Below, piece by piece: positions 12,201 through 27,200 of a DNA stretch of 64,000 nt; positions within the stretch are counted from its first letter, which is position 1, and every line of letters begins with the position of its first letter. The notes under the pieces are model-generated. The model had not been told where the DNA came from. It was given only the letters and a program-made list of their open reading frames with translations, and searched no databases. The translations under genes and the position numbers were made by a program. Source of the stretch: Galaxea fascicularis (lineage: Eukaryota; Cnidaria; Anthozoa; Scleractinia; Euphylliidae); the NCBI GenBank assembly GCA_948470475.1, contig OX419346.1:18254004-18318003 (forward strand), read 5' to 3'.

Positions 12201-15200
12201 TTCTGGGAATAGATCTTTTTACCGATACGGCGGCCATCTTGAATTCCTAAGAAATTATGGGATACCCAGGAGGCAGATGAGAAATAATTATAAAAGAATA
12301 CCGTGGCGTGATAACTTTTAACAATAATTTTTCGCTAACCATAGGAACAACTGCCAAGTACCGTGACAGTAAGATGTAACGCTTGTAATATTTGTTATGG
12401 AATATGAGAGACAAGCAGTAAAAATTTATCCTGAAAGCTGTGTATAGGATAAATTTTACAGCGATTGCCCCCTCGGCAGCCCATAATTTCTCAGTCAAAA
12501 CAATAGAATTCAAGATGACCGCCGTATCTGTAAAAAGGTCTATTGCATTCTGTAAATTTCGTTTGTTTCAGCAAACCAATATGGCTGATAGTCACGTGAC
12601 TGAAAACGCTCCATTGGGATGTAAATGCTTAAATAAACTTTACCTCATTCAATTCTCGGATTGGGAAACTGTAGAAACACTGCAGTATCCGCCGCAAATC
12701 GTTCGCCTCGGACAACGATCGGACAAGTTCGGGAGAATCGAGATGTGAGGAATGAAACAAGTAGATGTTGATGTTCGTCATTAAAAGGCAAATAGGAAGC
12801 TCGCGCTCAGGATAAACATAAGGAAGACAACCAGACCAAAGAACCAAACGGATCACTTCTGGGGAGGGCCCAGACCGATCATGTCTCAAGCACCCCACGT
12901 CTATGAACTGCGCACGAAGGGTCTGGTATATTGCTTGGTCCCTTTTTACAGAGTGCCTTTCTGCAGTGAGCGCTTCGATCTCAAGGGATGCCTGGTTACC
13001 GTCAGCGGGTTTTGGGTCAGGTTTGTGGAGAAAGCTTTCAAAGAACCTGAAAGAAAAAAAAAAACCAAACGGAGCAGAGTGTAGTAACGATTATTTAAGG
13101 ATACTAACAATTCAACGCTATTCACAAATCCGGTTTGTTTCGCTCTCTGCCGGTTGGTCCACCGGTTAGTTTAATTTTAACTGTTCAATAAATTTTGTTA
13201 AGCGACCAAGTCACGGAGGTCGCTTACCACAAGTGGTTGCTTTCGAGAGGTTAGAACCACCCTCCCGCACAGTGTGGTACACTACCAACTGAGCTAACCA
13301 GTCGGCGGATTCCCAACGGAAAGACACTTCTGTAGCAGGTAAAATTGATACATGAACAAAATCTAAGACGAGAATCCACAAAAGAACCTGTGTAGCAGTT
13401 TATCTTGGATTCGTAACGGATTGGTCCATTCCACAATACTCCCTGTCAAGACGTCAGGTTGGGGCTCCAACACTGATATACTTGAGATCGACTCTTTCGC
13501 TGACCTAGTGGGGTAATTAAAACTGTGAGAGGCTTCAAAGGGCAGCCCGAACAACTCGGATGTCATGCAATAACAATGCATGTAAAGCCCATAGCAAACG
13601 AGGACACATTGTTACGGACACATTGTTGCCGACACAAATGTTTCAGCGTTTGCCCACGCGAGCAACATTTGTTGTTGCTCGTTTGTGTCCGCAACAAATG
13701 TTGCGCGCGTGGGCAAACGGGGAAACATTTGTGTCGGCAACAATGTGTCCTCGTTTGCCAGGGCCTCAATAGCTGGGCTATTTATGGGTGAAAAGGCAAA
13801 GCATTGAGATCAAATGATGCAAGCGTTTCCGCACAAGAGTCACACGGCACAAGCAGATCGACAACTAAGGACATTTGCAAAAGCCTTGTAAGAGACGTTT
13901 GCTCGTCTTCTTAACTTTCTCTGGTTTCAATGGTGCTCGTTTAATCCTAAACCTGAGCAGACTACACACCCTTCCACCTTCCTGACACACAAGTTTCATT
14001 CTTTGATTACATGTTGACAACAGATCAATTGTAACCCAAATCCTTACCTTTCTGTGATGAACTTGTAAAGCAGTGCAAACAGTTCAGCGGCATCTTCAAT
14101 GGAGCGCATGCGGTATCTCGCTACTTGGCGATAATCTTGGTTTGGGCCGGAAGTTGAAATGTCGCTGTGACGTCGCCATTCTTTGTTAAAGGTGTCCCGG
14201 ATGTCAACGCAGAAGACGTCGCTCAATTTGAGAATATCCACACTGCTTACGTTATCTGCAAAATACACAGAATAGTAATAAAAAGTTGGCAAATTCTTGA
14301 GCGGTTCTCTGTTAGAATTAATTACAAGATAAATTTAGGAATTTGATGGTTGTTTAACACAAAGAAAACTGTCCAAGCTTTAAGCGGTTTGTCCAGAAGG
14401 TCTTGAAACAATGTGAAGAGTTTTGGAAAATCAACCATACTCATCGTGATATTTGGTGAATATTTGGGAGTTTAAAACAGATGTTTTACTTACCAGAAAA
14501 AAGAGAATTGTAGCCTTTAGATAGGGATTTTGAGGTAATTTTATTTGGTCTTGCAAAGTTGTCAGTATCATATAAATACAGCCCCCATAAACAAAGAAAT
14601 TCAGGTTATAATATTATGGCTGTTATCATAAAGCAGCCAGAAACAAATACTCGTTACCCATAAATAAAAATATTTCCCACATAAGCAAAGAAATTCAGGC
14701 TAGAATATTACGCTAGAAACATTTACTCATTACCCAGATTATATCTGGCAAAGGTTTCGCCTGTGGAGATTTGAATCTCAAGAATAAGCCCCTTGGAGAG
14801 GTCCACTCCCACCATTCTTTCCTCTGTACTTCCTTTGTTGCGTTCCTCTCCTTCAGCCTCCACCATAAATGTGCCTGAGGTCCTATAAAGGAATAGTTAA
14901 AGAAGTTACCTTCCCACTTTATCAGGTTGAGATTTTCCCGCAACGACCTCACTCTCGGTTACTAAGCAGTTAATAATACCTGAGCCTGTGGCAGGTCATT
15001 TTGAAACCAATTACCAATTATTTGTTTGGTTTTTTTTTGGCCAATTACTCAAGGACAAAGATCCTTCGCCACAACTGTATAGTTATTTCAGAAAATCAAG
15101 CAATGTATCAAGACAACCCGCGTGTCTGAGGGTTTGATCGTTTGCGTTATTCCCACCACCTGCCTGTTTCACAAAGTAGTGATATTGCTGAGAGAAGTGA

Positions 15201-18200
15201 GCTGTTGATCACTAGAATTGTACGCGATATCGAGGAATAAATACTACATACAGGTCAGCACTTAATTCCACTTTATCATGGACTATCTGCTCCAGCTCGG
15301 GTGCAAAACCAAACTGTAGACGGCGAGGATGTGTCTCACTTTCATCCCGTGACATCGCGGGTTCCTAGAACAAAAGAACCCGCAATAAGAAAGTATAATC
15401 TCCCCAGATATGGGTGGGGAGGGTCGGGATGAAGTTCTTACAAACCAGTGTGATGGCTAAATGAATTACATCGAATATAAACATGCAAGGGCGTTAGTGG
15501 GAATCATAAGCTAGTTCTCTCAACCTTGTCTGCTCCACAAGGGTGCATAGGGTGAACTAGCAGTTTTTTTTGGGTATCTGCGACCACTGAACGTTTTTTT
15601 TTCCTGGGAGTCGTGGTCAGTACCTCACTCAGCCTCTACCCAGCCCCTTGATATAAGTTAGGAATGATAACACTACCGCTGTGACGAAGTTTAAAGAAAT
15701 TTGGAGAACAGTTTAGAGCATTGACTTATTTTTCATAAGCTGTGCTAAATACATCTCTGTACTCTGGTACATTCTGTATCATGGCAAGATGTCCTCAAAC
15801 TAACACCATGCTGGAATATTCTTGCAGCTAAAAACAGAGACATCATGCCTCGCGGCGTGATCTGCTATAACATATAAGACTTGAAACCGTAAGATTTAAT
15901 GAGGGTTTTTTTTCAGAGATGTAAAGTTCTATGACAGAAAAAGATGAAGGACACCAGGCCAATGGCTTAAAAGTTATGCCCAGACACATAATCATCTGAA
16001 CTGAGGTAGATGTTGAGCACACAGACAGCATGATCTTACTAGTTGTCTAACTACCTAAATTTGTGACTCGGTCTGATTTAAGGCAAATAATACCGGGTAG
16101 GCGTTTCTTACCGCGAACAAAATGAACACAGTGTCGTTGACAAGAAATACCTGTACCTGCTCTTCTTTCTGACTGGAGGGACTGGCACTAGCTCCACTGA
16201 TCATGTCAAGTTTGGGAGACGGCTGATCAGATGCGGACTCAGCGCGACTCTTTTCACCATGTGTCTCTTTAAACTAAAGTTGATTAAAATTTAATTCAAA
16301 TGAGTGAGCGACGGTCGGGTTAAAACATACTGCGCTAATATATAACACTTAATGACCAAAATAACGTGGCAGCCTCTAAGCAATGCTAGAACTTCACTGA
16401 AGGCAGTTTATCAGTCTGTGGGGTAAATTCTGAAGCACGTTTGTCATAATATCCGAAGAGTTTTCGTTCCAGGAACGTATTCTTGATATCAACTTTCCAT
16501 CAATTAATCAATGTAAAGCATTTACATTAATTAATTGATGGGAAGCCAAAACAATCTTGCCATTTTCTAGAAAATATCCTTATCAAAACAATTTATTGAA
16601 AATTGCATTATGTCCATGAACTGCAAATGAAATGGGTCATCGGGTCCCAAATGTTTTCCGGTGTTTTCATAAACGCACTCCTCGATCCAAACTATTAAAA
16701 GTTGCTGAACGTTTAATGACACGGCTTCCGAAGCTGTCGAGCAGTTCTGGGGTTTGCTCTACGAGGTGATTCTAAGTTTTAGAGGTTGTATGTCAACTCC
16801 TATAGCAAAAGTATAGCCCTTCAAAATCAAAGCAAGACTTTCAAATGTACAGTGTAGTTGTTTGTTATCACACAAAATGGCGGCGAACGTAGAGCGGTTT
16901 TTACTGAGTGTGGATTGGTTGACAAAACTCGCGCCACTTTCTCAGCCAATGAGAACCAAAACCAACCGGGATTTGCACGCGCGCATTTTCCTGCGCTTTG
17001 TGCCGTTTGCATGTAATTACTTCAAATTCTAATAGGCCATTTCCGAGATCGCTTGAGCCTCTATTTCAAAGCGAGTCTAAGTGAGAAGTCTTTGTAATGA
17101 AAATGAGTTTTCGCTCATATGGAACGCTGAACTTATTACCATCACAAAACTTTCGCACTTTGACTCGCCTTGAAATAGAAGCTCAAGCGAACTCGCAAAT
17201 GGCCCATTGGTTCACTGAACTGTTTTCGTCTTTGGTGATTGGTCAGCTTGATTGCTTTGGTGTTGGTTCTACGAAACTCAACTTAAAAGCGCACTAACCA
17301 ACCTATGACAAGTTAAAGGCATTGAGTACTACTTCATTGTGGTGCTTCTCAATTATTCTGTATTGTGTTGTATGTTATAACATGGCTGCAAACGAAACCT
17401 AATAAAGTGTATTTCTCAGATCAGAGAAAAAGCCGTCTTTACAAAAGGAGAATTGGTTTAAATCTGCAAAACTTCAAGATTTCTCTCTGCGGTAGGGGGA
17501 TAATTTTTTTATGCCAAACTTATTAAACCTGTGTCATTTCCTCTTCTCCTTGAATCTCATCAAAGATCTTCAGCCATGAATCGCCGCCTATCTGACGAAT
17601 CTGTTCCACTCTGGAACGAAAGTCTGCATCGGTGTCGTCCACAAATGAATTAGAATCTGCAAAGCAATGCGTACAGATGTAACTGAAATCACGAAGCGAA
17701 TCATGGAAGATAAAACAATTCAACAAAGGTGAATTACGAGAAAATACATTTTCAATTTCAGTTTTCTTTAAGTTCGTACTGTGGCATGATTTAATAGACT
17801 TTTTTGAGATTTTTCTCGCAGACATAAACAAAATGAAATTTTGATGTTACTTGCGTGGCGTCCCTAAACAAAGCACAGTGTTTCCTTAAATTCTAAGTTT
17901 GTTTCAAAACTAACTCGTTCTTGTCCACAGTTTAAAACATTGGTTAAGAGATGTTTGTTGCGACTTCGCCGTATTCTATTCTTGCTGTATGTTTGCTAAC
18001 GAACATTTTCTTGGTAGGTAAAGTTTTGTAAAAGCGTTCGGAAATAAAGAGCGAGATATTTGAAATGCTGAGTTTCGTCAAACTTGTCAAGCCATTCCTC
18101 TCAATTATGGTAGAACGTGGAGACTCTACGATAACCCGATAACCCACCACTGCCCCCCCCCCCCCCACCCCCCGTTACAACAGGAGACTCAGACACGTTC

Positions 18201-21200
18201 GCGTGTTTAAATGTCGACTCTTTGAGACTGACCTGTTATGGATGAACTTGACTGAAAATCTGTTGAGGGATCTAGGGCAATAACTCTGTCTATACTCTTA
18301 CCCTGAAAAAGGAAACAAGTATAAAATCAATGAGGGCCTTAAAACTCAGATTGGCGACCGCGAACCATTAAGGAAAATGTGAGAACACAGTTGTGTGTAA
18401 GTATATTGTGCCATAGTTACAGACAAAGGAACATTTTGTAATCTACTTTCTGGAAAGTCAAACTTCCCCCACGTATTTCAAATCAGGTGGTAAACGTTTT
18501 GAAGGGTAAGTCAAGTTACTTCGTTTATGCTCCTATAAGTTTGCTGTTGAGGACGTTTCTAAAGATTGGCAGGATTGGGCGGAGAGGAATAAGGTAAGAC
18601 AAGACAATTGTTTATTTAGACACGGAGCGTCTTCGATTCCAAAGAACTGGTTTCCGAGAAAGCCGAGTGTAATAGAAGTAGATAGCAGATGAGAGGGGAA
18701 CAGTACGCACAATAAAACAGGAGGGTTAATCATTGATTTCCCGTGCGGCTATCAGCTATAATAAAGTTTACTAAACATTTTGAAGGCGTCAACAGACAAA
18801 ACGGCTGCCGAGAATCAAGAAGTTTCTGCTGTAAAAATCGAATTGTGTTCCTGTACCTTTTTGTGGCCTTTTCTAGATGAGGTATATTTTGGAGGTGTCG
18901 GGTAATTGATTATTTCAAAGTTCTTTTCTTCCTGTAGAAGCTCACGAATTCTGTTCATCTCTCTGCTTGTTGGGCGACTGCCGTCAAGTTCAAGCTGAAA
19001 TAAAACACATAATAACGAATATCTCACTTTTTTCTGGACAGTGAAACTACACCAACCCCTTGCAATTAGCAAAGTAGCTCGTCTCAAAACAAGACTTAGG
19101 TTGTTTACCATTTACATGGGAAAACCGGTTGGCCGACGGTTTGTACAAATGGTAAGCAAAGATTCCCAATGAAAAATTCCGTTCAGGATTGGCGTGTACC
19201 ATTTGCACAACCCCTAATATATAACACGTGACACGCATCAAAATTGGAGTAGGACTTGGAACTAGTGAAAATCGCAAATGGTACACACATTTTCTGTTCG
19301 GAAATTTCGGTTAGAAATTTTGGACCACTTTCAAAAAATCCCGTTTTTCCGGTAAAAATTTCTGTTCGGAAAGACAAAAATAGTCTTCCCATTTACATTC
19401 CATCCGAAATTTCCGGGTTTGGGGGGTAAATGGTTAACAACCTTAATGAGAAAAACAATCACTCCGCACGTGCATTTTGCATTTTAGTATATTTCTTTCA
19501 CGTCCTCCGCAAAACAAGCACGTGAAATAATTACCAAATTCAAAGATTTGTGGATAACGCGAGCGCAAGACAGTAGGATTACTCTTTCTTTTTCTTAATT
19601 TCGAGGCCGTTTCTACCAGTTTAGTTCTTGGATAAATCGCTCACATTCTTCAAGTTGAAAGTTGGATTTATCACAAAAATTCGCTAAAGTAGTTGAGTTA
19701 TATTGTATTTGTCGGCGAGGTCGCTCTTACCTTGAAAGAAAGGTGCACTTAAAAATATATTACCAACGCAATGCCATGAAATTAGCGGTGAATGAATTTA
19801 GATTTCGCCTCTTTTGTGTTTGCTTAAACCACAGAGACAAAGAAAGGTGAAATGATCCGAAGGAATAATTTCGAAGAATATAACAGCTTGTAAGAAACGG
19901 AGAACGAAAAAGAAAGTAGAAAACTGAACCATCAATACATGTTTACGCAAACCCGCGAGTATTCAAATTCACGTTTGCTGCAGCTATCCACAGCTTTCGC
20001 TTTAAACTGCAATTGTAAAATGCTTCGCTCATAGAAAACTGATGAAGACGCTAAGTGCGTTTTGCATCTTAGTTGAGACTTCCAGATGCAAAACGTTAAA
20101 AACGCAAATCAGGTACGTTGAATGCGGGATCCTTGTTTAATGTCGATATGGTGTCACTTACAGTTTAACTTATGTCACAAACATACAGGTCATGAGAAAA
20201 GCAGCTTCCATCGAGATTCCCCGCCAGCAGAGGCTCTTTTTCTGATGTTCGCTGACGGGCGAAAAGTGACCTGTGAAACTGATCGAAAATGGCTTTGATT
20301 TAACCGCCGTCCAGTCTCCGACGGCTCTATTTAAAACGCATACTCCTTGCGTTGTTCGCTGACTGCAATTTAAGCCGGTTGCGTCTCGCGCATTTGTTTA
20401 CATTAATTCCGTTATCATTTATTGAGCCCACACTGAATAAAATGTCACATGCTACGGACATCACATGATGGCTCCGTCGCTAAGCCGCCGGAGTATGCTC
20501 AATTTTGCCATTTTCGATCCATGGCAGAGGTCTCTTTTGTCCCGTCAGCAAACACCAGGAAAAGAGCCTCTACTAGCAGGGAACCGCCCAGATTATTCCG
20601 TTTTCAGAATTTGTGTTTCTCTGTAAAACGTTTTGGCAGGAAATCGTGCGTGGCCTATGACGTGGCACCCGAAGTCAGCTTCGGGTGCTCGGTCCAGACC
20701 ATTCTCGGTGCCGTTCTCTGATTACTTCCATCAACTTTATTCCGATTTTGGAATACTCGTTTCTTTGGAAAACCTTTTTCCACCTATCCTCTCGGCATTC
20801 AAAAACGGAAAACGAATAAACATAGCAAAACCAAAAAATGCCCTCTAGTACGCTTGCTTAAAATAAACACTTGACACAATTGCCGCTGTTTCTACAATCT
20901 CGTTATCTACTGGAAAGCAATAACGAAGAGTGACTTGGGTTCTAGGAAATAATTCGTTCTCGATCTCGTCCTCGTATCAAAAGATCCCTAATAAATAAAG
21001 AGCAACATGTGAAAATAAATCCTTAAATAACCTGTTCAGCTCGGTCATCAAATGCCGTGAAGACTCGGATACGGTACATAGGTTCATTGGTCACTGCGTT
21101 CTCTCTGAAATCAAGGCTTTCCAAGCACGGCAGTTCTCCCAAAGTGATTATCGAGCCAACATCAATTAAGTTGTTCTCTCGGAGGTTCAAAGCGGTTAAG

Positions 21201-24200
21201 GAGTACATTTTATCAAGCCCTGTAAGTGAAGAGAAAAACTTCAGACTATAAATTGAGTAGTTATTGTCTAATCGTTTTCTGAGCGAGGAAAGATTAAGAA
21301 AACGGGGTATCCCCTCAAACAATAAAATAGGCCATAAAAGGAGCGAAAAAAAGTTCTATTGTCAACCAAAATCCTAACCCAAAGTTTGATACGCTGACTC
21401 GGAGAACCGAACATATTTTCTGAAATCGGTGGGATTGTAGTAAGTACCATGGCTACAACAGCCTGTTTTCGCTTTGAAACGCAAACTCGTGTAAAGCAGG
21501 TTTTATTCTGTAATCCAATATTATAGTTATAAATTCTTTGTTATTTAAGGTAATATTCTATTTGTTGCATGTTTTGTAATATTTCTAGCATATATTTAGG
21601 TTTTTATACCGTGTCTAAAGAAAGTTATCCTATCCTATCCTAATCCTAATCCTAATCATCCCATCTTATCCCAACCTAATCCTAATCCTTATCCCATCCC
21701 ATCCTAATCCTTATCCCATCCCATCCTAATCCTTATCCCATCCTAATCCTAATCCTTATCCCATCCCATCCTAATCTTTATACCATCCCGTCCTATCCCA
21801 TTCCATCCTAATCCTTATCCCATCCTATCCCAACCCATCCTAATCCTTATCCCATCCTATCCCATCCCATCCTAATCCTTATCCCATCCCATCCCATCCC
21901 ATCCTTATCCTGATCCTTATCCTGATCCTCATCCCACCCTATCCTAATCCTTATCCCATCCCATCCCATCCCATCCTAACCGCTCTGATAGGTAATTGGG
22001 TGATCATCTACTAACCCCCCTTCCCTTCTGCTTCCTGAGGACGAATTCGCCCTTGGGAAGGGGAGGCGGGAGGGGTGAGTGTAAAACGGGAACTTTGAAA
22101 GCGCTGAAACTGAGAAAAAGGTGGAAACACAGTTCGTACTCGTTTTCTAACAATTAAGTATGTTTGTGAAAAAGTTAGCAGATTCAGGCTGAATGACATT
22201 CCCCGAACAAGTGGACACAGCAACTTTTGGAACCGGCATTTAATATTGCATTGATTTGCACGGCTACTAGCATTTATTTGCATACGAGTTGCATGCACTG
22301 TTATAACTAAAGGAGCATAACACGTTCGCCACATCACTCCACCCTACCTTCAACGTTGTCGAGTTCATTCCCTGCTAAGTTGAGTTTCTTGATGTTACCG
22401 AGTTTTGTGTTCAAGTTACTTCCGAGATGCGATATTTTGTTGTACGACAAATCCAGCTCTACCAGATTGGACAAGGACTAAAAGCAAAAATAGAGCTTGC
22501 ATTAAATGAGTGAAACGTGAAAAATCTACAGCGAAGCTCTAGAGGCGAAACCAAAGACCAACGTATCGACACAACTGCCCGTCTATGTACATGAACAATC
22601 GTTTGTTCAACCTAAGAGTGAACAATATAAACGTTGAGATCTGAGGGATGCAGGTCTGTCAGCTATAAAGTCCCAGCAAATTTTCTATTAATTTTTAAAT
22701 CTTTACCTAATAATCAAATTTAAATCTGATATTGTTGTCATACCTCGAGATGCTCAATGGAGTCTATGCAGTTGTGGCTCAGATTTAAACTGATGACCTC
22801 TGGTAACAAAGCCTTGAAGAACAAACAAAATACGTACTTTAACAAATCAAAACCAAAATTTGGAGGGCACGCTTTAATTCCAACAATAACCAAATTCGGG
22901 CCCCATTGAATAATTCCTTAACAGTATAGTAAGTGGTGGGGCCCTTGTTGATAATGTTACTAATTTCCTCATTTCAAGGTACATATAAACATGGAACACG
23001 ATAATTTCACATTTGTTGAATGTTAGATGCTATGGGTTCGGCCTTTTGAAAAGGCCGAACCCAACGCTGTTTCTACGGCCATGGGGCAAGAATGTCTACC
23101 AAGCGATCCAAGAAAAAAACATTGAAACTTTTAAAGGATCGTTTGAAGAAGTTTAACGACAATGCGGGCCATAATACCTTGGGACTGATGTCAAACTCGT
23201 ACGAAAATAGCTACTGACCTAGAAATTAAACGCTTCTATCCTCATAACAGTCTCCCCTTCACTCACGGAATGTTGAAACACTCGAGGGAGGAGGGGGGGG
23301 GGGGGGGGGCGGGCGAAAGTGGGAACTCTCCCGCATAAGGGAATATAGCCTCATTTTAATTCTGGCAAATTTAACAAAGCTCTTAAATCCGTAACGGTTT
23401 AGGCATCTTTTTTGCTCAGATTATCGCGCTCATATTGATTGAAATGTAGATAAAATTATTCCCCAAATCTTCAATAACAGGGCAAACGACTAACAATATC
23501 AAGTGTTATTGCATGGCTGCATTGATCAATTTCTATCCTCACCCCTTTCCGTACAACCATACAGTGGCATAAGATTAAAGGTCGCCGTAACATGGCGGCA
23601 TTTGCAGTTTCAAGATTCAGTTTACTCAAAAACATTTACCACTGATTCATCAATGTATGGAAGGTCATTCATGCTGAAATCCGCCACAGTCAGGGCGGTC
23701 CATTCACGGAAGTTTGACGTAGAGCTCAGTGATGCCGTGCCATCTACTTCGACACTTTCCAACACGCCCTGCTCCCAAATCTCGTCGTCAACTAATATGT
23801 CCTGCAAATAATCAAACGAAAATTTTCTTTGAAGATGTGATTTCAAGAAAATGCTATGGGAGTTGAATGCTGTATGGACATGTGACTGGAAAACGACAAT
23901 GACTGCTTACTGTCTTTGCAGCCAATAACAACTTGGCTTAGCTAACAGACGACCAACCACATCACGACTTCGTTGAATATTCAGATCAAAGAAAAGAGTA
24001 TTTAAACCATCTACTGACGTTTGTTGTTCTATGAGTACGCCTGGGTTCAAACATTTGCGAATTTTGTTGATGTTGAGGAAGTAAACAGCGGGTTAGACAG
24101 CTAACCCTAACTATACCTTCAGTAAGTGCACAGACTTGTGGACACTCAGTTTGTTGATGTTTGCCTGCATCAGGCTAAATCCCTCAAAAAGCTCAACTTC

Positions 24201-27200
24201 ACAGCTATCGATCTGCAGTTGAAAGTAACAAACAAAAACACCAACTAACTTAAATACGAAGAGAAAAAGAGAAACGTTCCACACACTGCTACAGCTGTAG
24301 GTCATTAACCGAATCTTGTAATTTTGAGAAGATTATTTTCACCATAACTTTGTTCTGACGACTTCCATAAAGTCATAAATCGTTCTTCATTGTGGGCGGT
24401 TTTCTTTTACACACCGATTGTGTCCGAATCATATTCCTGCATGTACATTTGCTGTAAACTTAAATGTTATGATAATGACGAAACCTAAGAGTAAATCACT
24501 GCCTCCATAGGGTGCCACAATTACATTCTGCCAGTTACACACAAAAACATGGAAACGGCCCAGTATGGAAAAAGAGTGATATTCCACGATCAAAATGCTT
24601 GTGGGATTGTTTGAGGGAAAACCGAAAAAGGTCGAAACATGTAAGCTGATGTGTGTTTTTCTACACAATTAATTAATTTTTCTTAAACTCCTTGGATCTC
24701 ACACTTGAAAGAAAATCAAAAGAAGAAAATCTAATTGCAGTTGTTGACCTTGGATTCCACCCCCCCCCCCCCAGTTGCATTTGTTGACCTCAGATTCCAC
24801 TCCCCTCCCCCAATTGTAGTTGTTGGCCTTAGATTCCATGCCCCCCCCCCATTGCAGTTGTTGACCTTAGATTCCCCCCCTCCCCCAGTTGCATTTGTTG
24901 ACCTTAGATTCCATTCCCCCCCCCCCCCCCACCCAATCCCCTCAACAATCCCACAATCCTTGTCACAGCCAATCTGGGTCCCAGTCCTTTTTTTTTTCAA
25001 AAGGAGCTTTGTGTATGGTGATTTTACTAACATGAAGAGATGATTCAATTGGTTGAAGTGTATGCAAGGTGCTTATTTACAAGAACTGGTTCACTCAAAC
25101 AAGTAAGATACAACTGTTAGGGTATTATTATATTACCTCAAGTGTCTTCAAGGACTTGAAAATACTGAGATTACACTTGAGTGTTATGTTGTCACTGAGT
25201 TCAACCAGCTTGTTAGCACCACAGACCTGGAGTAACACAACAGAAAAAAGGTGCAGTCAGTAACAGCCAAACGTTGAAGTGCCAGGGGTGTGGTAGGGGA
25301 GAGGGTCACAATGTGGAATGATGTTTTATTGGTAGTCTTCCAGCAATATGGCCTTGATCTGAAACCAGTACTCAGAAAATGCGTGCTTAGTTAAGTTCAA
25401 TGCCATCCTTTTATGGGATAGGGATAATAAAGTGGACTAATAATCTTGCTGCGACAGCACAGTAATGCCCATATTAAATTAATAACATTACTTATTAATC
25501 TCATCCATCCTGTCATTACAGGGAAATCTCAGACACTGGTTTTGGTATTGAACTTGCTATCGCTTGGTCAATACATCAGGACCTAAGATCTCCTGTGAGG
25601 ACCTCACTCTCGGTTAATGTAAAATAAAGGGCAGCTTGATTATTGTGTTTTTTACCCCACATTGATACTTAACACAAAAACTATTAGATTGCTATTAAGG
25701 TTTAAATGGTGACAATTAAACAATCATTCACCTTCAAGTGTTTCAGTTGATATAAAAAGTCATACAAATTTCCTATTTCTCCATGAGGAACATGGGAATC
25801 TAGCAAAGAACAAAAATATGAATTCATACAAAAGAAGCACATGTACAGTTAGTTACAAATTGTGTGGTTCCAATTCATACCCCCCTCCCCCCCCCCCCCA
25901 CCCCTCCACAACTCACAACACACACTCAGCTAGTAAAAGGTATAAACTTCATTTCGAGTTATCTAACTTGTGGCCCTCGCCCAGATTTACCAACCTCAGT
26001 GTAATTATAATTCAGTCTTAAGTTATTAGACTCAATTGTACTCATTTAGACTACATCTAACAGTGTAATGCACTGTACCACATGTTGGAGCAGCCATTCC
26101 CAGTCTGCTGGTAATGCAGTGTAGCTGAAGAGGTGTCAAGGAAAACTGTTCTTCTTTGGTCAAGATGTCATCTCCTATATAAAAATATAACAATAATTCA
26201 GTAAATATTACAGCTGCCTTTAATACAAAAAACCAACAGTCTTATATCCCGTTTTGTTTACAAGTTTAATAATAATTATTCTTTTTGTTTATATGCTTGT
26301 TTTAACTTACCAGTTGTAAATAATTCTTTCGCCAAAGAATGAGTCACTCCACAGATATCCTGGTTTAGAAAGAACCAAATCAATTGCAAGTTGTATACAA
26401 ATCAAATAATAACAGTGATCACAATGTTACTCATGACTGAAGAGGCTGGTGCATAACTGACATATGATGCTTTTTGGTTCATATTTTTTTAATCCATGCA
26501 AATCAACTGAATTTTTGCATGTGGCCTTTGATTTACTGTTAGTAATAGAAAAACATTGACCTGTATTTTTGTTTCAACGGTCTCTGCTTCTTTTTCAACT
26601 CAAATAATGCATGCAAAAACTCTATCATTTTTGTGTGGCTCACATGAAGTGTCTAGCCACATGGCAAAGTCGGATTAATTTATTTGTCCACAAGAATCGA
26701 GCGCCTGTCATGTGGTCAAGTAAGTCACATGTGTACGCACTGTGGCCATTTTTTTTTGTCCTGGCAGCATCCATTAACTCCACTTCTTTTCTTTATCAGC
26801 TATCAAAAGTTCCACTGAGAGACCACCTCGAGTGTCATTATTTTAAAATTTGGTGCTTAAGTGAGTGCAGCTTGGGCAATTCTAGATTGTTTACATGTAA
26901 GTAAATTTTTTAATATACACCAAGCCTGTTGCCTAACAAGAGCCGGTAGCCTGGGGCACCCTAAGAATAGCCCTGGGTGCCTGAATTTTTCACAGCAACA
27001 CCTTTCACTTTATATTTTGGGCTCCTAACTTCTCATCGTTTAGCTCTGAGGGCCCCTTTTAAATTTTCTTAGGCAGCAGCCTTGTACACCTTCAATATTT
27101 ATTACATAATAATATAGCATACTCACAAATTTATTAGTCTCAAGGAATTCCAGCACTTCGTTTGGTAGATTTTCATCAAACTTAGTCAGAAGTGTTTCAA

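Noticed and set aside
24731..25048. Gly-rich and Pro-rich frames on both strands
   Set aside because: Products of the poly-C minisatellite in a nischarin intron.
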